This document shows, in pieces, positions 35,603 to 46,620 of a DNA stretch of 64,000 bases. Within the stretch, counting starts at the first letter, position 1; every line of letters begins with the position of its first letter. Origin of the DNA: Scolanthus callimorphus (taxonomy: Eukaryota; Cnidaria; Anthozoa; Actiniaria; Edwardsiidae); assembly GCA_033964015.1 (NCBI GenBank), contig CM066912.1, positions 29,226,532 through 29,290,531 of the forward strand. Direction: 5' to 3'. The translations under genes were made by a program, and so were the position numbers. Below the pieces are notes generated by a model that was not told the DNA's origin, did not search any database, and worked only from the letters and a program-made list of their open reading frames with translations.

Positions 35603-38600
35603 TGGAATACGTGCCTCTTCGTTGCCCGCAAATAACGATACTGGGAACAAGAAGTTGCCGAGGCTGTACACCACCAATGTATTGCCATGGTAACAGTGTT
35701 TCTGTAGCACGTGTGGATGTGATCCTACAATGACGTCAACGCCAAGTGAGGTCAGGTTTCTAACGATGTCTCGTTGGAGAGTTGTTCTGTTTGAGTTGTA
35801 CTCTTCCCCCCAGTGAAGATAGACGACTGAAATATCGATATTATCTATCTGAAGAGAAGGGCAGAAATACATATCAAGATAGCATTGTCGTCTTCCTAGA
35901 GATCGAGTGGGCTTCCTGTGGTGTCTTGTCTACTTTTTTCCAGCTTCTTGACCGTGATAAACATATGGAAAGTGCACATAGCATCTTTCTTTGAGTGAAT
36001 TTGAGTTCTGGCCGAGTTTAAAGCTGTCTAGGTCGACAGTTTGTCAAAGAAGATTTCCACGTGTAAATAGACGAGTTGATGTTCAGGGGCAACAGAGCAC
36101 GATGCATGGCGAAATTAATTTAGAACATCATTTAGAGTTTAGAATCGTCACGTAGAGGGGACTGAAATGTGGAAGCCGAAAATCGCCACTCAAAGTCTAA
36201 ATGTTTCTTTAATCTGGACATGTGTGCAAAAAGTCGTTCAATATTTTCTACATGCTTTGGGTCGGCTAAAGGTACCAGGGCTGCATAGAAAACTGCTAAT
36301 GTTCGAAAATGAATCGTCAAAAGCAACGACGGACATGGAATCGATGGCGTCATTAATATATCAATTGTTTTACCACAACGCGCGCATTTCTCGAATTCTG
36401 AATTGCTCTCAGCCATGGGTACATAAAAAAAAAAGTTTATACCACAACGCGCGCGTTTCTCGAATTCTGATTGGCTCTCAGCCATGGGTACATAAAAGTA
36501 TATACCACGGAACGTGCCATCACCAGCGCGCGCGCTAAAAAGAACAACGAAAACACCGTTTGGCCTAGCGCGCGCGCTGTTTTTGTATTTATTTTTGCCT
36601 TTTTGTTGTGGTATAAAACAATGTCCTCTGTTTTTCCGTGGTATGTCCTCTTATATACCACGGAATTACGTAATAAAGTGGTCAAAATGTACTCCGGACC
36701 CACTCGGCTGCGCCTCGTGAGTCCACAACATTTTGACCACTTTATTACGTCATTCCTTTGGTATATAAGAGGACATACCACGGAAAATCAGAGGACATTT
36801 GTTAACTGTACCACGGAACGCGCCATCAACAGCGCGCGCGCTAAAAGAAGCAATGAAAACACCGTTGGCTGCGCGCCTTTGGTCGCGTGGGCGCTGTTTC
36901 TGTTTTTATTTTTGCCTTTTTGTTGTGGCATAAAACAAACTCAGCTGCGCTTAGCTCGTGAGTCCACAACATTTTGACCACTTTATTACGTCATTCCGTG
37001 GTGTCAGAAACATATAAGTGAGTTGAAACGTGTAACAAGCATACATTACTTTAGTGCCAAGCTGCAGAATATTCGCAGAATAAACAACTGAACAGATTTT
37101 GAAAATAATGTTGTTTTCAAGACTCAAAGAGTTTAAATGTTAGTATATTATCACTTAGCACTGTTGCTTTACTTTGTATGAGCGAAAAATAAAATTATGA
37201 AGAGGAACCTACTTGGATTAGCAGTCGAGAGTTCATTATTGACCAAATATGGTCATAAATTCATCTTGAATATCCGCAGCTTGGTTCGCCGTTACATGTT
37301 TCAACTAAGTTATATGTTTCTGGTGGTGTATATAAGAGGACATACCACGGAAAATCAGAGGACATTTGTCAACTAAGAAGCAAAAGTTAGGATATCTAGA
37401 GCTATAGAAATCACACGGATGGGATAAAATTGGATTCATACTTGCTTCATTCGTTGAAGATCTCTATCCACCATGTCCGTATTGTTAAGGACCGCCGGCC
37501 CGGATCGAAAGCTCGTAATGTTCTTCATGTTACAGCTAGCGCATCCATACATAGTGATGTTATCACAATAAGATAGAAACCCGATTTTTACTCCTTTGAC
37601 TGTTTTTATGACAGGAACCTGAAGAGGGGAAAAGTAATTACGAAAACATTATTATTGTTATTGTTATTATCTCGGTCGGTCCTTTGTCTGCAATTTGAAG
37701 GGGTTTTTTTGCTGGAGTGAGATATATAGGGCATCCACATAGGCTCAAGATAACATGACATGGGATACCTGTGCAGTGTCTCTTTGTCCTTCGGTAAATC
37801 CAAGGGGCCCTAGTCCCAGTTCTTTTAGTACTTTTGCGGTTGTGTTGGCCGAGAACTCCCCATAGTCGTTCAAGTGATTGTTGGCCACACTTATAACGTT
37901 GAACCCTGACGAACTAGACGAGACAAAGAAACAAACGAATAAGTAACTCTTACATATCAAGACGTTTGTAGCCTAACGTTGTCGACTTGCCTGCGCTTTT
38001 TCTATTAGTAATTCCTCACCTTACCTTATTTAGCCTGCTTGCAGGCGGTACTGAGTGTTTTTATCGCGGAAAAAACCCGGTCCGTTCGATGATCGGGCGC
38101 CATCTTGGAATTTTGAGGCGCGCGGTCCCGGGAGCGAGCGCAAAATCGGGCGAAGGGGAGGGGGGAGGAGGAAAGGAGACCGCGCGCCTCAAAATTCCAA
38201 GATGGCGCCCGATCATCGACCGGACCGGTTTTCCGTGATAAAAACACTCAGCACCCGCCTGCAAGCAGGCTATACCTATTTGGAAGGTCTGTAATTATTT
38301 TTTTTCTCTATTTTTAAACGAGAAAAGCAGAAAAATCCACCACAACTTGCAGGTGTTCTAGAAACATCCTTCTCCTGGTCGCCATGTTGTTTTTGTCCCC
38401 GTCAAAGGGCCTGGGACAAACCACAGGAAGCCCGAGCGTATTCGCAGAAAACGACAACGCTGAACCTGTCAATCAAAATGATGCCCAGGAACGGTCCGGA
38501 AAAATTAACTGTCATACAATCACTTACTTCAATGATTTTCCCGCCTCTTCCCTAGCTCTCAGAAATACACCAACACCGGTTTTTTCCTCTGTTTTCAGAC

Positions 38601-39374
38601 TTTTCATCGGACAAGCTTAGAAACGGCGACTCGAGGTTGCCAATGGCAATATCGGAAGCTTGAAGGTATGGAGCCACCTTAACAAATGTTTCCTCGTAAC
38701 TGTATTTGCCCTGTTGTACGTAGTAATTAACAGGACCAGAGAAACTGATGTCTCCCACGAAAACGAGGCTTGCTTCCTCAAATTGATCTACCAAGGAAAC
38801 AAGTAAATTAGCTTTAGAGTCAAGACTACGAACGTTATCTACAGGTTCATCAGCTATATTAATGAATCGACATTATCGTTTTTGCGCGAGTCATGCGCGG
38901 GCTAGCTGTGGGCTATCGTAGCGTGGTTACCAAATCAAAATCAATGGTGTATACAGATTGAGAACTAGAGTCTGTGTAATTCCTTCAAGTCAATTAAATT
39001 ATTTTCTTGCTACTTTATCAAAATTGGTATCAAAAGAGGATAAATGATTCCAAATATATATGGTTTGATGCCCGCGTATAAGCCCCGTAAAGTCCCGGCT
39101 AGCGCAGTTGGTAGCGCTTCCGTCTGACGAGCGGAACGTCGGAATCACAACTACTAAAAATGCATGCATGATGACTCGGACCATTTTTGTTCACGATTTC
39201 TTTATAGCTCACTATATTCGTCCGAAAAGGGGGTCACATGCACTCCCTCTCTCTCCCCATTCTTCCCATCCCCCTCCCTTAGCTACGCCGCTGATACTTG
39301 CCATTTTCTGCTGAGACAACTGGAAGACTAGACAAAAGAGCCGCCACAAGCGAACATATACAAGCTCTTGACAT
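35603..39374 (-). CDS. CapA/PGA_cap-type secreted metallophosphatase-like protein
   Basis: Exons in transcript order: 39374-39302 (signal peptide), 38787 to about 38555, 37913-37769, 37618-37442, 35848 to about 35611. Family motifs appear in order: VFVGDISFSGPV (metal-binding Asp), AIGNLESPF, GFNVISVANNHLNDYG (Asn-His), IKIGFLSY-like VKIGFLSYCDN, VVYLHWGEEYN, VDVIVGSHPHVLQ and LVVYSLGNFLF. These define the bacterial capsule-synthesis CapA domain, a calcineurin-like metallophosphoesterase fold; the animal substrate is unknown. The first exon encodes a hydrophobic leader (CSLVAALLSSLPVVSA) and joins exon 2 in phase only through a GC donor (GCAAGT). About 20 residues normally found between the GNLESPF and ANNH motifs are missing, so a small exon probably lies between 37914 and 38554. 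The donor of exon 2 and the C-terminal exon are unresolved; the last frame ends at a stop at 35600. Confidence 0.8.
36371..37380. repeat. Complex nested foldback and duplication cluster
   Basis: A 60-bp unit (ACCACAACGCGCGC, TTCTCGAATTCTGA, TCTCAGCCATGGGTACATAA) is repeated at about 36371 and 36438. An inverted pair around ATACCACGGAATTACGTAAT / GTGGACTCACGAGG-type arms spans 36630-36800. A further copy of CCTTTTTGTTGTGG...CCACAACATTTTGACC lies at 36900-36990. It sits in the long CapA-like intron and includes the hAT-like element at 37006-37320. Confidence 0.65.
37006..37320. mobile_element. Short hAT-like element, TIR CAGAAACATATAAGT
   Basis: Starts CAGAAACATATAAGTGAGTT and ends AACTAAGTTATATGTTTCTG. 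The flanks CGTGGTGT and GGTGGTGT are nearly identical 8-mers. The same termini bound the larger element at 52110-53186. Confidence 0.65.
38030..38272. mobile_element. Near-perfect palindromic MITE, termini TAGCCTGCTTGCAGGC
   Basis: The arms of about 105 bp run from TAGCCTGCTTGCAGGCGG to the mirror CCGCCTGCAAGCAGGCTA, including TTTTGAGGCGCGCGGTC and its inverse. The unpaired centre is only about 35 bases (GGGAGCGAGCGCAAAATCGG region). Very high arm identity suggests a recent insertion into the CapA-like intron. Confidence 0.85.
39090..39160 (+). mobile_element. tRNA-like fragment, probable SINE head
   Basis: GTCCCGGCTAGCGCAGTTGG then TAGCGCTTCCGTCTGACGAG resembles the D-arm and anticodon side of a tRNA, but the B box is degenerate (CGTCGGAATCA) and no T-arm/acceptor closure is seen. 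It is a fragment, not a functional tRNA gene. Confidence 0.45.
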
Positions 39375-41004
39375 CCTCCTGAGAAGAGTGGTCTAAAAAA
39401 ATCAACGATATCACTCGTATTCAACGACATTTGTTATTTTTGAATTAAGGGCAAACTTTAAAAATCTATTATATATGTCTCTGTTAAAGGGGCATTCGCA
39501 CGCCTGCCAACGCTTGCCAATAATTCAAATCGCAATCAAATTCCATCCTCTTGGTAATAGATAAAAACACTATAGATTTGTATTGATTTAACAGTTAAAA
39601 GGTCATTTAACAAACCTGGACTGTTATTTTGATTATTCCCGGTAGACTTAATGTATTTTTAGTGATTAGAAGAAGACGTATTTTTTTGACAGGTTGTACA
39701 AAAATCAAGCGGGCGAGTGCCCCTTTAATAATGTGGAGAATCACCCACACTGGAAGCCCGCAACATATTTTCTAAACTAACTGAAAGGGGCCAACTCACA
39801 GCCCACAATGCATTGCTTTGTTATTGTTGACTTGTTGCATCCCAAACTGACTTGGAAAGGAGCATTAACAACAATAATAATAATAATCTTTAATAATCTT
39901 CATTGACTCATAATGAAATGTTAAAAAGTTACAATATTATTATATAGTATCTAGGGGTAGTGTATTAAAAGGAAATTTGAAAAGAAAAATGCGAGAGGGA
40001 AGTTAAATGAACCGGTTGGTTTTCTTGTTAACTTCCCGAAAAGTCAAAGTAGGAATTTATATAAAAAGCAGGCAAGTCATAGAAATATCAAGAAAAAGAT
40101 TAATTGGAAGAACTTACATCGAAATATTATTTATGAAAAGAGGAATAAATTATGATATTACAATATTTCTTGTTGTTGGAACAGTAGATAATGTTTTATT
40201 TCTTTGCGAAATAGAAAGGTACTAAGGTCCTTGAAATGTGATGGGAGATCTTTCCAAATATCAATTGCAGTGAAAGAGAGTGATTGTTTACCGATATTTG
40301 TTCGAACTTTGGACTTATAAAGGTTTTGATGATCGTAGAATGTCTTGCATTATAGCCATGAACGTTTTTTTGAGTCATATATTCAGAGTGTTCACATGCC
40401 GGCGATGTCATCGAAATCCTAACTTTGAAGCTATGAACTCTATGAAACTGTTAGTCCAGTCATTTTATGAAAAAAAATGCGGTCAACCTCAAAGTAATTG
40501 CAACAGAAGCTTCTTCTTCATAATCCTATCCCAAATACCATTTACAAACAAATACTAAATATCATATTTAATCAAAGTAGGGGAAAGTACTTAAATTTAG
40601 GAGTTTTTATTTTCTTTTGTTGGCGGCCATGTTTTATGCACTTAGAGCTCTATGCTAATAAAACTAGTTCTAGACTGTAACGCGTTACAGGTAAATATTC
40701 TAACGCTTTCCTTTACATAGAAATGACCCCTCGTATAGAGTCGTAATTTATCGGCTGACACGACCCTGTTTTTTTTTTTTTTTTTTTTCGATATACCCTT
40801 ACCTCCTCCTATTTTCTTAGTAGGGATCAATTCTTGGCCCAGAAACCCATCGTGTTCTAGCTTCCAGCAGCCGTTCGTTCGGTTCGACAAGCAAGTGAAC
40901 GACCAATGACAGGTATAACGCCCTTTTCCAATGCTTTTTACGCCTTGTGGCGGGTAATTTTAATTGACCCTGGGGCGCTGGTCGCACGGGAACACGGCAA
41001 GGCC

Positions 41005-41447
41005 CCCGGGGGGGACTCCCATATTTTTTGACCGGGGATGATCGTCGTATCTTTTAGGGGTTAAATCACGGGGCCTTGGTCTCTTTTAGGGGTGATCTTA
41101 ATCTTCAATAAAATTAGGGAGATTGGTATCTTTTAGGGTCGAAATACGTGTCCAAATTGTTTTCTCTCATGATGGTGCTTCTAAAAACCGTGTAAGAAAG
41201 AGAGATTACTCGATGAGAAGACGATAAATTAGAAACAACACGGAAATTTCATGATGGGTATCTTTTACCTGTTACCTGTCTCCTTCGCGCCTACTTTGCA
41301 CATAAGGCCTCATCTTTTAGGGTATCTTCTAGGGTAAGAAATTATTTGAGCCACGCCATGGCCCGCCATGTTTGGTATCTTTTAGGGGTGAAACTGAAAA
41401 TTTCCGACGATCATCCCGGTCAAAAAATATGGGAGTCCCTCCCCGGG
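41005..41447. mobile_element. Family-A MITE (complete)
   Basis: Ends are CCCGGGGGGGACTCCCATAT and its inverse ATATGGGAGTCCCTCCCCGGG with one or two changes. The next 25 bases inside (TTTTTTGACCGGGGATGATC) are also inverted. The interior has five copies of ATCTTTTAGGG. Flanks AAGGCC and TTAGGCCC give only an imperfect target duplication. Confidence 0.8.
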
Positions 41448-42449
41448 TTAGGCCCTTCGATGAAATGCGTAAAAATAGTCGAGTTCGCACTTAAAGGTGC
41501 TGTAACTGCCTATTGGCTTCGTGTATGGACTACTTTAAACACAGTCGCACAGAACAACGATATAAATTTATTGACACTTAGCTGGACGACGACAACGACT
41601 TCAAAACACACGAATGACGAGATGACTGTTCAATGAATGATGACGAATGACTGGGGAAGACTGACGGGTTGATGACTGGTTAACTGACTGACTTGACTGA
41701 CTTAAAGTTCCGTTGACATCCATACAAATAAATAAATACTGGCAAAGGCCAAAAACTTTACTGCCAAAGGCAAGAACTGTACTGCCCGAAGGCTTTGTTA
41801 AACTGCTGAAGGCTAAGCTATTCTCACTTCGTTCCAACAGTGCTTATATAAGCTATCACTCATTAGCATACTTTGTCAGTTTGTTCTTGATCTAGGGCAC
41901 AGAAGACGTACCTCTGGTTCGATCGAACTCCGTACTACTCTCTTCACAAGACTTCGCATTCAATTCAAGAATTAAAACTCTACTTCTTCTCGTCGTCTAC
42001 ATTTATTTCTTCTCCTGCCTGTAGCACTCAAGTTCTCGACGACTCGTTTGGCGTCAATTCTTTGGTTTGGGTTTGTTCATGTTTGTGTTACTGTTTTCTA
42101 CACTACTCTTCGCTACAACTTTTAGCACATGCCTTATCTTGTATTTGTATTTGACTGGTTTCATTTTATCTATATCCTATAGGTTTGCAGCGCTGGAAGC
42201 CGAATACCTCTATTGTCTATTGGAAGCCGCTACTTTTCCGTCTGAGATGCCTTTCGCCCGGGACACGTAAATGTGCTTCGTTAATTCCACTAACATTAGA
42301 ACGTGTAACAAAATGGCAGACGTTCGTGGAATGTGAGTTTTTTTATCTATGGTTCTACTTCTCCTTTCCATTCTTTTACCCAACAGTTTAGAGGCGAGTA
42401 GTCTTGCCAGCATTTTTGTTTCCACCAGCGTTTTTCCTTTTCTTTCTGT

Positions 42450-43521
42450 TCAGTTTGGCTGCGAAGTGTATTCCGCATTGCGTGTTGTCATGCGTTTAAA
42501 ATTCGCCTAGTTTGGAAGCGAGAGCTGTCTCGCTGGCGTATTGGTTACGCTAAATTTATTTATCTCCCTTATCCCAATTCAGTTTGGCTGCGAAGTGTAT
42601 TCCGCATTGCGTGTTGTCACGCGTTAAAATTCCCCTAGTTTGGAAGCGAGCTGTCTCGCTGGCGTATTGGTTACGCTAAAATTTATTTATCTCCCTTATC
42701 CCATTCAGTTTGGCTGCGAAGTGTATTCCGCATTGCGTGTTGGCACGCGTTAAAATTCCCCTAGTTTGGAAGCGAGCTGTCTCGCTGGCGTATTGGTCAC
42801 GCTAAATTTATTTATCTCCCTTATCCCAATTCAGTTTGGCTGCGAAGTGTATTCCGCATTGCGTATTGTCACGCTGTTAAAATTCCCCTAGTTTGGAAGC
42901 GAGCTGTCTCGCTGGCGTATTGGTTACGCTACATTTATCTCCCTTATCCCAATTCAGTTTGCCTGCGAAGTGTATTCCGCATTGCGTGTTGTCACGCGTT
43001 AAAATTCCCCTAGTTTGGACGATTGGAAGCGAGCTGTCTCGCTGGCGTATGGGTTACGCTAAATTTGTTTCCCTTATCCCAATCCCGGGGGGGGACTCCC
43101 ATATTTTTTGACCGGGGATGATCGTCGTATCTTTTAGGGGTTAAAATCACGTTGGTTTGGTCTCTTTTAGGGGTGATCTTGATCTTCAATAAATTTTAGG
43201 CAGAATGGTATCTTTTAGGGCCGAAACTGTGTCAAATTGCTTTTTCTCATGATGGTGCTTCTAAAAACCGTGTAAGAAAGAGAGATTATTCGATGAGAAG
43301 ACGATGAATTAGAAACAACCACGGAAATGTCTTCATGGGTATTTTTCTCCTGTTACCTGTGTCCTTCGCGCCTACTTGGCACATAAGACCTCATCTTTTA
43401 GGGTATCTTTTAGGGTAATATTTTTTTTGAGCCACGCTATGGACCGCCATGTTTGGTATCTTTTAGGGGTGAAACTGAAAATTTCCGACGATCATCCCCG
43501 GTCAAAAAATGTGGGAGCCCT

Positions 43522-43554
<33 letters not shown>

Positions 43555-43720
43555 GATCCCAATTCAGTTTGCCTGCGAAATGTATTCCGCATGGCGTGTT
43601 GTCACGCTGTTAAAATTCCTCTAGTTTGGAAGCGAGCTGTCTCGCTTTCGCTGCGAAGTGTATTCCGCATTGCGTGTTGTCACGCTGTAAAAATGTCCCC
43701 AGCTTGAAGTTTCGCTGGCG
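42450..43720. repeat. About 125-bp satellite array, interrupted
   Basis: CAGTTTGGCTGCGAAGTGTA recurs at about 42452, 42580, 42706, 42832 and 42954, each followed by TTCCGCATTGCGT, TTAAAATTCCCCTAGTTTGG, GAGCTGTCTCGCTGGCGTAT and TTATCTCCCTTATCCC. The array resumes at 43561 after a family-A insertion, ending with a shortened unit near 43635-43720. Unit differences are few. Confidence 0.88.
43084..43555. mobile_element. Family-A MITE inserted in satellite, 8-bp TSD
   Basis: The 472-bp element is bounded by CCCGGGGGGGGACTCCCATA and its inverse (right end expanded to a long C run, then CCGGG). The flanking 8-mers are identical: ATCCCAAT at 43076-43083 and at 43556-43563. An 8-bp duplication is typical of hAT-type transposition. 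About 85-90% similar by eye to 41005-41447. Confidence 0.88.
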
Positions 43721-44809
43721 TTTTTGGTTACATTGGAGATGTCTCTCATATGTTATTGTGGTCTTCGCGATTTTGCAAAAAAAAAAAAAAAACTTTCTAG
43801 AAATGCAAGAAAACTAATTTTCTGCGCCTCGGAGGGCCTGTCTAATGGCCTCGGGCGGGGTATTCCGGGTTGCTCGACCTGCGGGTCTCTCTAACTTTCT
43901 ATGTTGCATTAAAATGCTGTTTTAATTCCACCTTTATTAAAATCTTTGGATCTGTTTGTCGCCCTAACAGCAAAATCGCCCACAGTCTTCCTGGACAGAT
44001 TAAAAGGGCGTGGCCCCAGGTCCAGCAGCCCCGGCATTTTTTAGCAGCCGTGCGTCTCCTATAAAATTGGACCACTTTTTCTGAGTTTTGGGAGAATACC
44101 ATGAGTATATAACGTTACATGAGTGTTTATATGTAACACGAGTGTTTATATGTCGAGTGTGTTATGTCACAGTATGCCGTATGTCGGTACGCATCTTAAA
44201 ATAGCCAGTTTTTCTATTGTAGGTTCGGCCTGGGTTATGGCGAACGTCAGAGGGTATCCATATATTTCTGAGTTATGTGAATTCGTATTAAAATGGTTCT
44301 GAGTTTTGGGAAGGGTAGGATTTATTTATTTATTTACGGGAAGGATTTAGGATTCTTCTGAGTTTTGTGAATAGTAAAGTCAGAGAGGTATAGCGCTGTT
44401 CACGCTGACGTCATCCATATGTGCCACCAGAGATCGATTGGTTCACAGAACAAAGGGCGCTATTCAATCTACGGTTGGCACATAGTATTAGAATAGCAAT
44501 GTTGATAAACAGTGAATAGCGCTATTGCTGAACTCCGCACGGGAAGGTGTCGGATAAGCGGAGCCAGGTCTCCTTCCCATAACTTATATAAAGCACAATG
44601 GGACCAAGTGAGAATATAGTACTATAATCAGCGGATCCTACAGGTGCATCATCGGTAATCAGGGAAAGATGGCGGAAAATACAGTATTAGGGGGCGTTTC
44701 CATATCAAGATAGTTCCCGTTTTAAACTGTCGTTTTCTAAAATTTCCTTATACGGTAGTTTCTACTTACCATATTTAAAAGTCGGCCGAAGTTTCCTGCT
44801 TATTTCTTA

Positions 44810-44965
44810 ACCTAAATTGTCAAAGAGTTCGTCAAAACTTGCAGATTTTGGAGAGAAACGATGTTCGTGTAGGCCACCATCTTTGTTTTGGCCCCAGGAG
44901 CTCGGAAATACCTACACAGGTAGCCCGCGTCACGCACGGGTTGGCATTAACAAAAACGACACATT
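44810..44965 (+). repeat. Dispersed repeat shared with 11140-11300
   Basis: Second copy of the unit containing GAGAGAAACGATG, GCCACCATCTTTGTTTT, CCTACACAGGTAGCCCGCGT and CACGCACGG. Confidence 0.55.
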
Positions 44966-45169
44966 TCTCTTGTGATATGACAACAAATCTTCACTATTAC
45001 GATGTATGTTGCTTGAAAAAGAAATGACCACAGGTACTAGTAGAAAGATGTTTGTTTTTCTGGCCGTTTTCTTAGTGCGTAACTTACATCGTCAGTTGCT
45101 TCGTTGTGTGAATTCGCCTACTAGCAGAATTTTATTGAATAACCCCAATATGGCGTCGAGAAATAAGCG

Positions 45170-45275
45170 AAGGCCTCAAACCATCCTCGGAGACCCAAGG
45201 GATTTTTCCTCTAACGTTTTCGGGGAGCAGAGGAAAAATTCCCTGGGTCACCGAGGATGGCCTCAAACTTCATTC
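45170..45275. mobile_element. Short foldback element
   Basis: AGGCCTCAAACCATCCTCGG and GGGATTTTTCCTCT at the left are mirrored by AGAGGAAAAATTCCC and CCGAGGATGGCCTCAAAC at the right (arms mostly inverted). Confidence 0.6.
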
Positions 45276-45414
45276 TGAACTAAACTCCAGCAAAAGCCAA
45301 AATGCATGGCTTTGACTTTGTGAAAATCCCCTAAGAGGAGTCAGCTTTGGGGGGACGGGAAGCGTGAACGTAAATGTAAGCAAGCCTCAGTTCTAGTTGT
45401 TGATCGAAGCAGAT

Positions 45415-45585
45415 CCAGGGGCGTAGCCAGGGGGGGGGGGGGGTCCAGGGGGGGCCCGGGCCCCCCCTTTCTCGGAAATTTTCCCATACATTACTGTATT
45501 TGCTGGAGAAAATTTGAGCATTTTCGTCCCATGTTTTCACTATTCGGCCCCCCCTTCAGAAATTCCTGGCTACGCCGCTGAGATC
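45415..45585. mobile_element. Foldback element, termini GGGGCGTAGCCAGG
   Basis: Starts AGGGGCGTAGCCAGG followed by a G run and ends AAATTCCTGGCTACGCCGCT. A related copy with the same ends is at 55253-55405. Confidence 0.6.
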
Positions 45586-45872
45586 GAAGCGTGTTTGCCA
45601 ATTTTACCCACATTGCAAAGCGGGCTAAAAGACCGGGAACATTGGTGAAAGCAGCAAGCTGATTGGCTCGTGATACGCACAGTTTTCAATGTAATATCTC
45701 GTTCATTGAGCGCTTCGCGCGCAATGAATGAGCTGAAAAGGGTATGCTAGTGATTGAATCATGGCGGGGGAGGCGAAATAAGTGTTTCAGATGTTTGATC
45801 TTTTTTTCAGTAGCGAAATAAACGTGTAAGATATAAATTGTAACTTAAAGCAAGAGTAATAAGCGCAGGAGT

Positions 45873-46137
45873 AGCACGGGTGGCGCAGCGTGTAAAGCGC
45901 TTGCCTCTCACCTCTGTTCACCGGGTTCGATTCCCAGTCGGGGGCAGTTGGGATTTTCCTCTGCTGTTTCGAACCTTCGGTTCATCGTGAGTTGAAGTGA
46001 TTCGTCATTTCTCCTGTGTTTCACGTCTTTCGGATGAGACAATAACCGAGGTCCTGTCTCTCAATACACTACACTACACTACACTACACTACACTACACT
46101 ACACTACACTACACTACACCGGTTCAATACACTACAC
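45873..46137 (+). mobile_element. tRNA-derived SINE with ACACT tail
   Basis: The head carries A-box-like GGGTGGCGCAGCGTGTAAAG and a perfect-looking B box GGGTTCGATTCCC (near 45928). The body shares TTTCACGTCTTTCGGATGAG with the SINE at 3262-3515. The 3' end is the (ACACT)n microsatellite at 46065-46116. Confidence 0.75.
46065..46116 (+). repeat. (ACACT)n microsatellite
   Basis: About ten perfect copies of ACTAC/ACACT at the 3' end of the SINE, the likely tail of the retroposon. Confidence 0.9.
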
Positions 46138-46484
46138 CGGACGTTTGAAAGAACCGCCGGGCTTGCTCAGTGACAGAACTCCCTAAAATATATGATATGT
46201 AACCCCACTCATGATGTAAACTGCACCTGTAAAACTGCAGTCCGCATCTTAGAGATCAGACATCTCGCAATTTGTAAAGTGCTTAGAGCCTATGGAATTA
46301 AGCGCTATATAAAAACACATACATTTAGGAGTAGAAATGTTATTATCCTAGGGGTCCTAGGGAGAAATATTGAAATTTCAGGCTTGTAAAATGACTAGAA
46401 ATACAGTTTTTTTTTCTCTGAGTGAGTGCTACAATATTATGGTTTGAAGGCCCCCTTGCTCTCTTTTTTTATACCCCCCTCAGG

Positions 46485-46620
46485 GGCGGATTTAGGAAAA
46501 AATCTGACTGTAGCGCACTAATATTTGTGTCAATCAATAAATTACAAAGAAATATAAAAAATCTGTGAAATCTGACTGTAGCATTTGCTACAGTTGTAAT
46601 AGTCTAAATCCGCCCCTGCC
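46485..46620. mobile_element. Foldback element, termini AGGGGCGGATTTAGG
   Basis: CAGGGGCGGATTTAGGAAAA and ATCTGACTGTAGC at the left; GCTACAG and CTAAATCCGCCCCTG at the right. About 135 bp. Confidence 0.65.

Noticed and set aside
42450..43083. CRISPR-like regular repeat array
   Set aside because: The whole 125-bp unit is repeated without unique spacers in a eukaryotic intergenic region; it is a satellite.
45873..45945. tRNA gene with good B box
   Set aside because: No acceptor stem closure or CCA-side match, and the sequence continues into a SINE body shared with another locus; called as retroposon.
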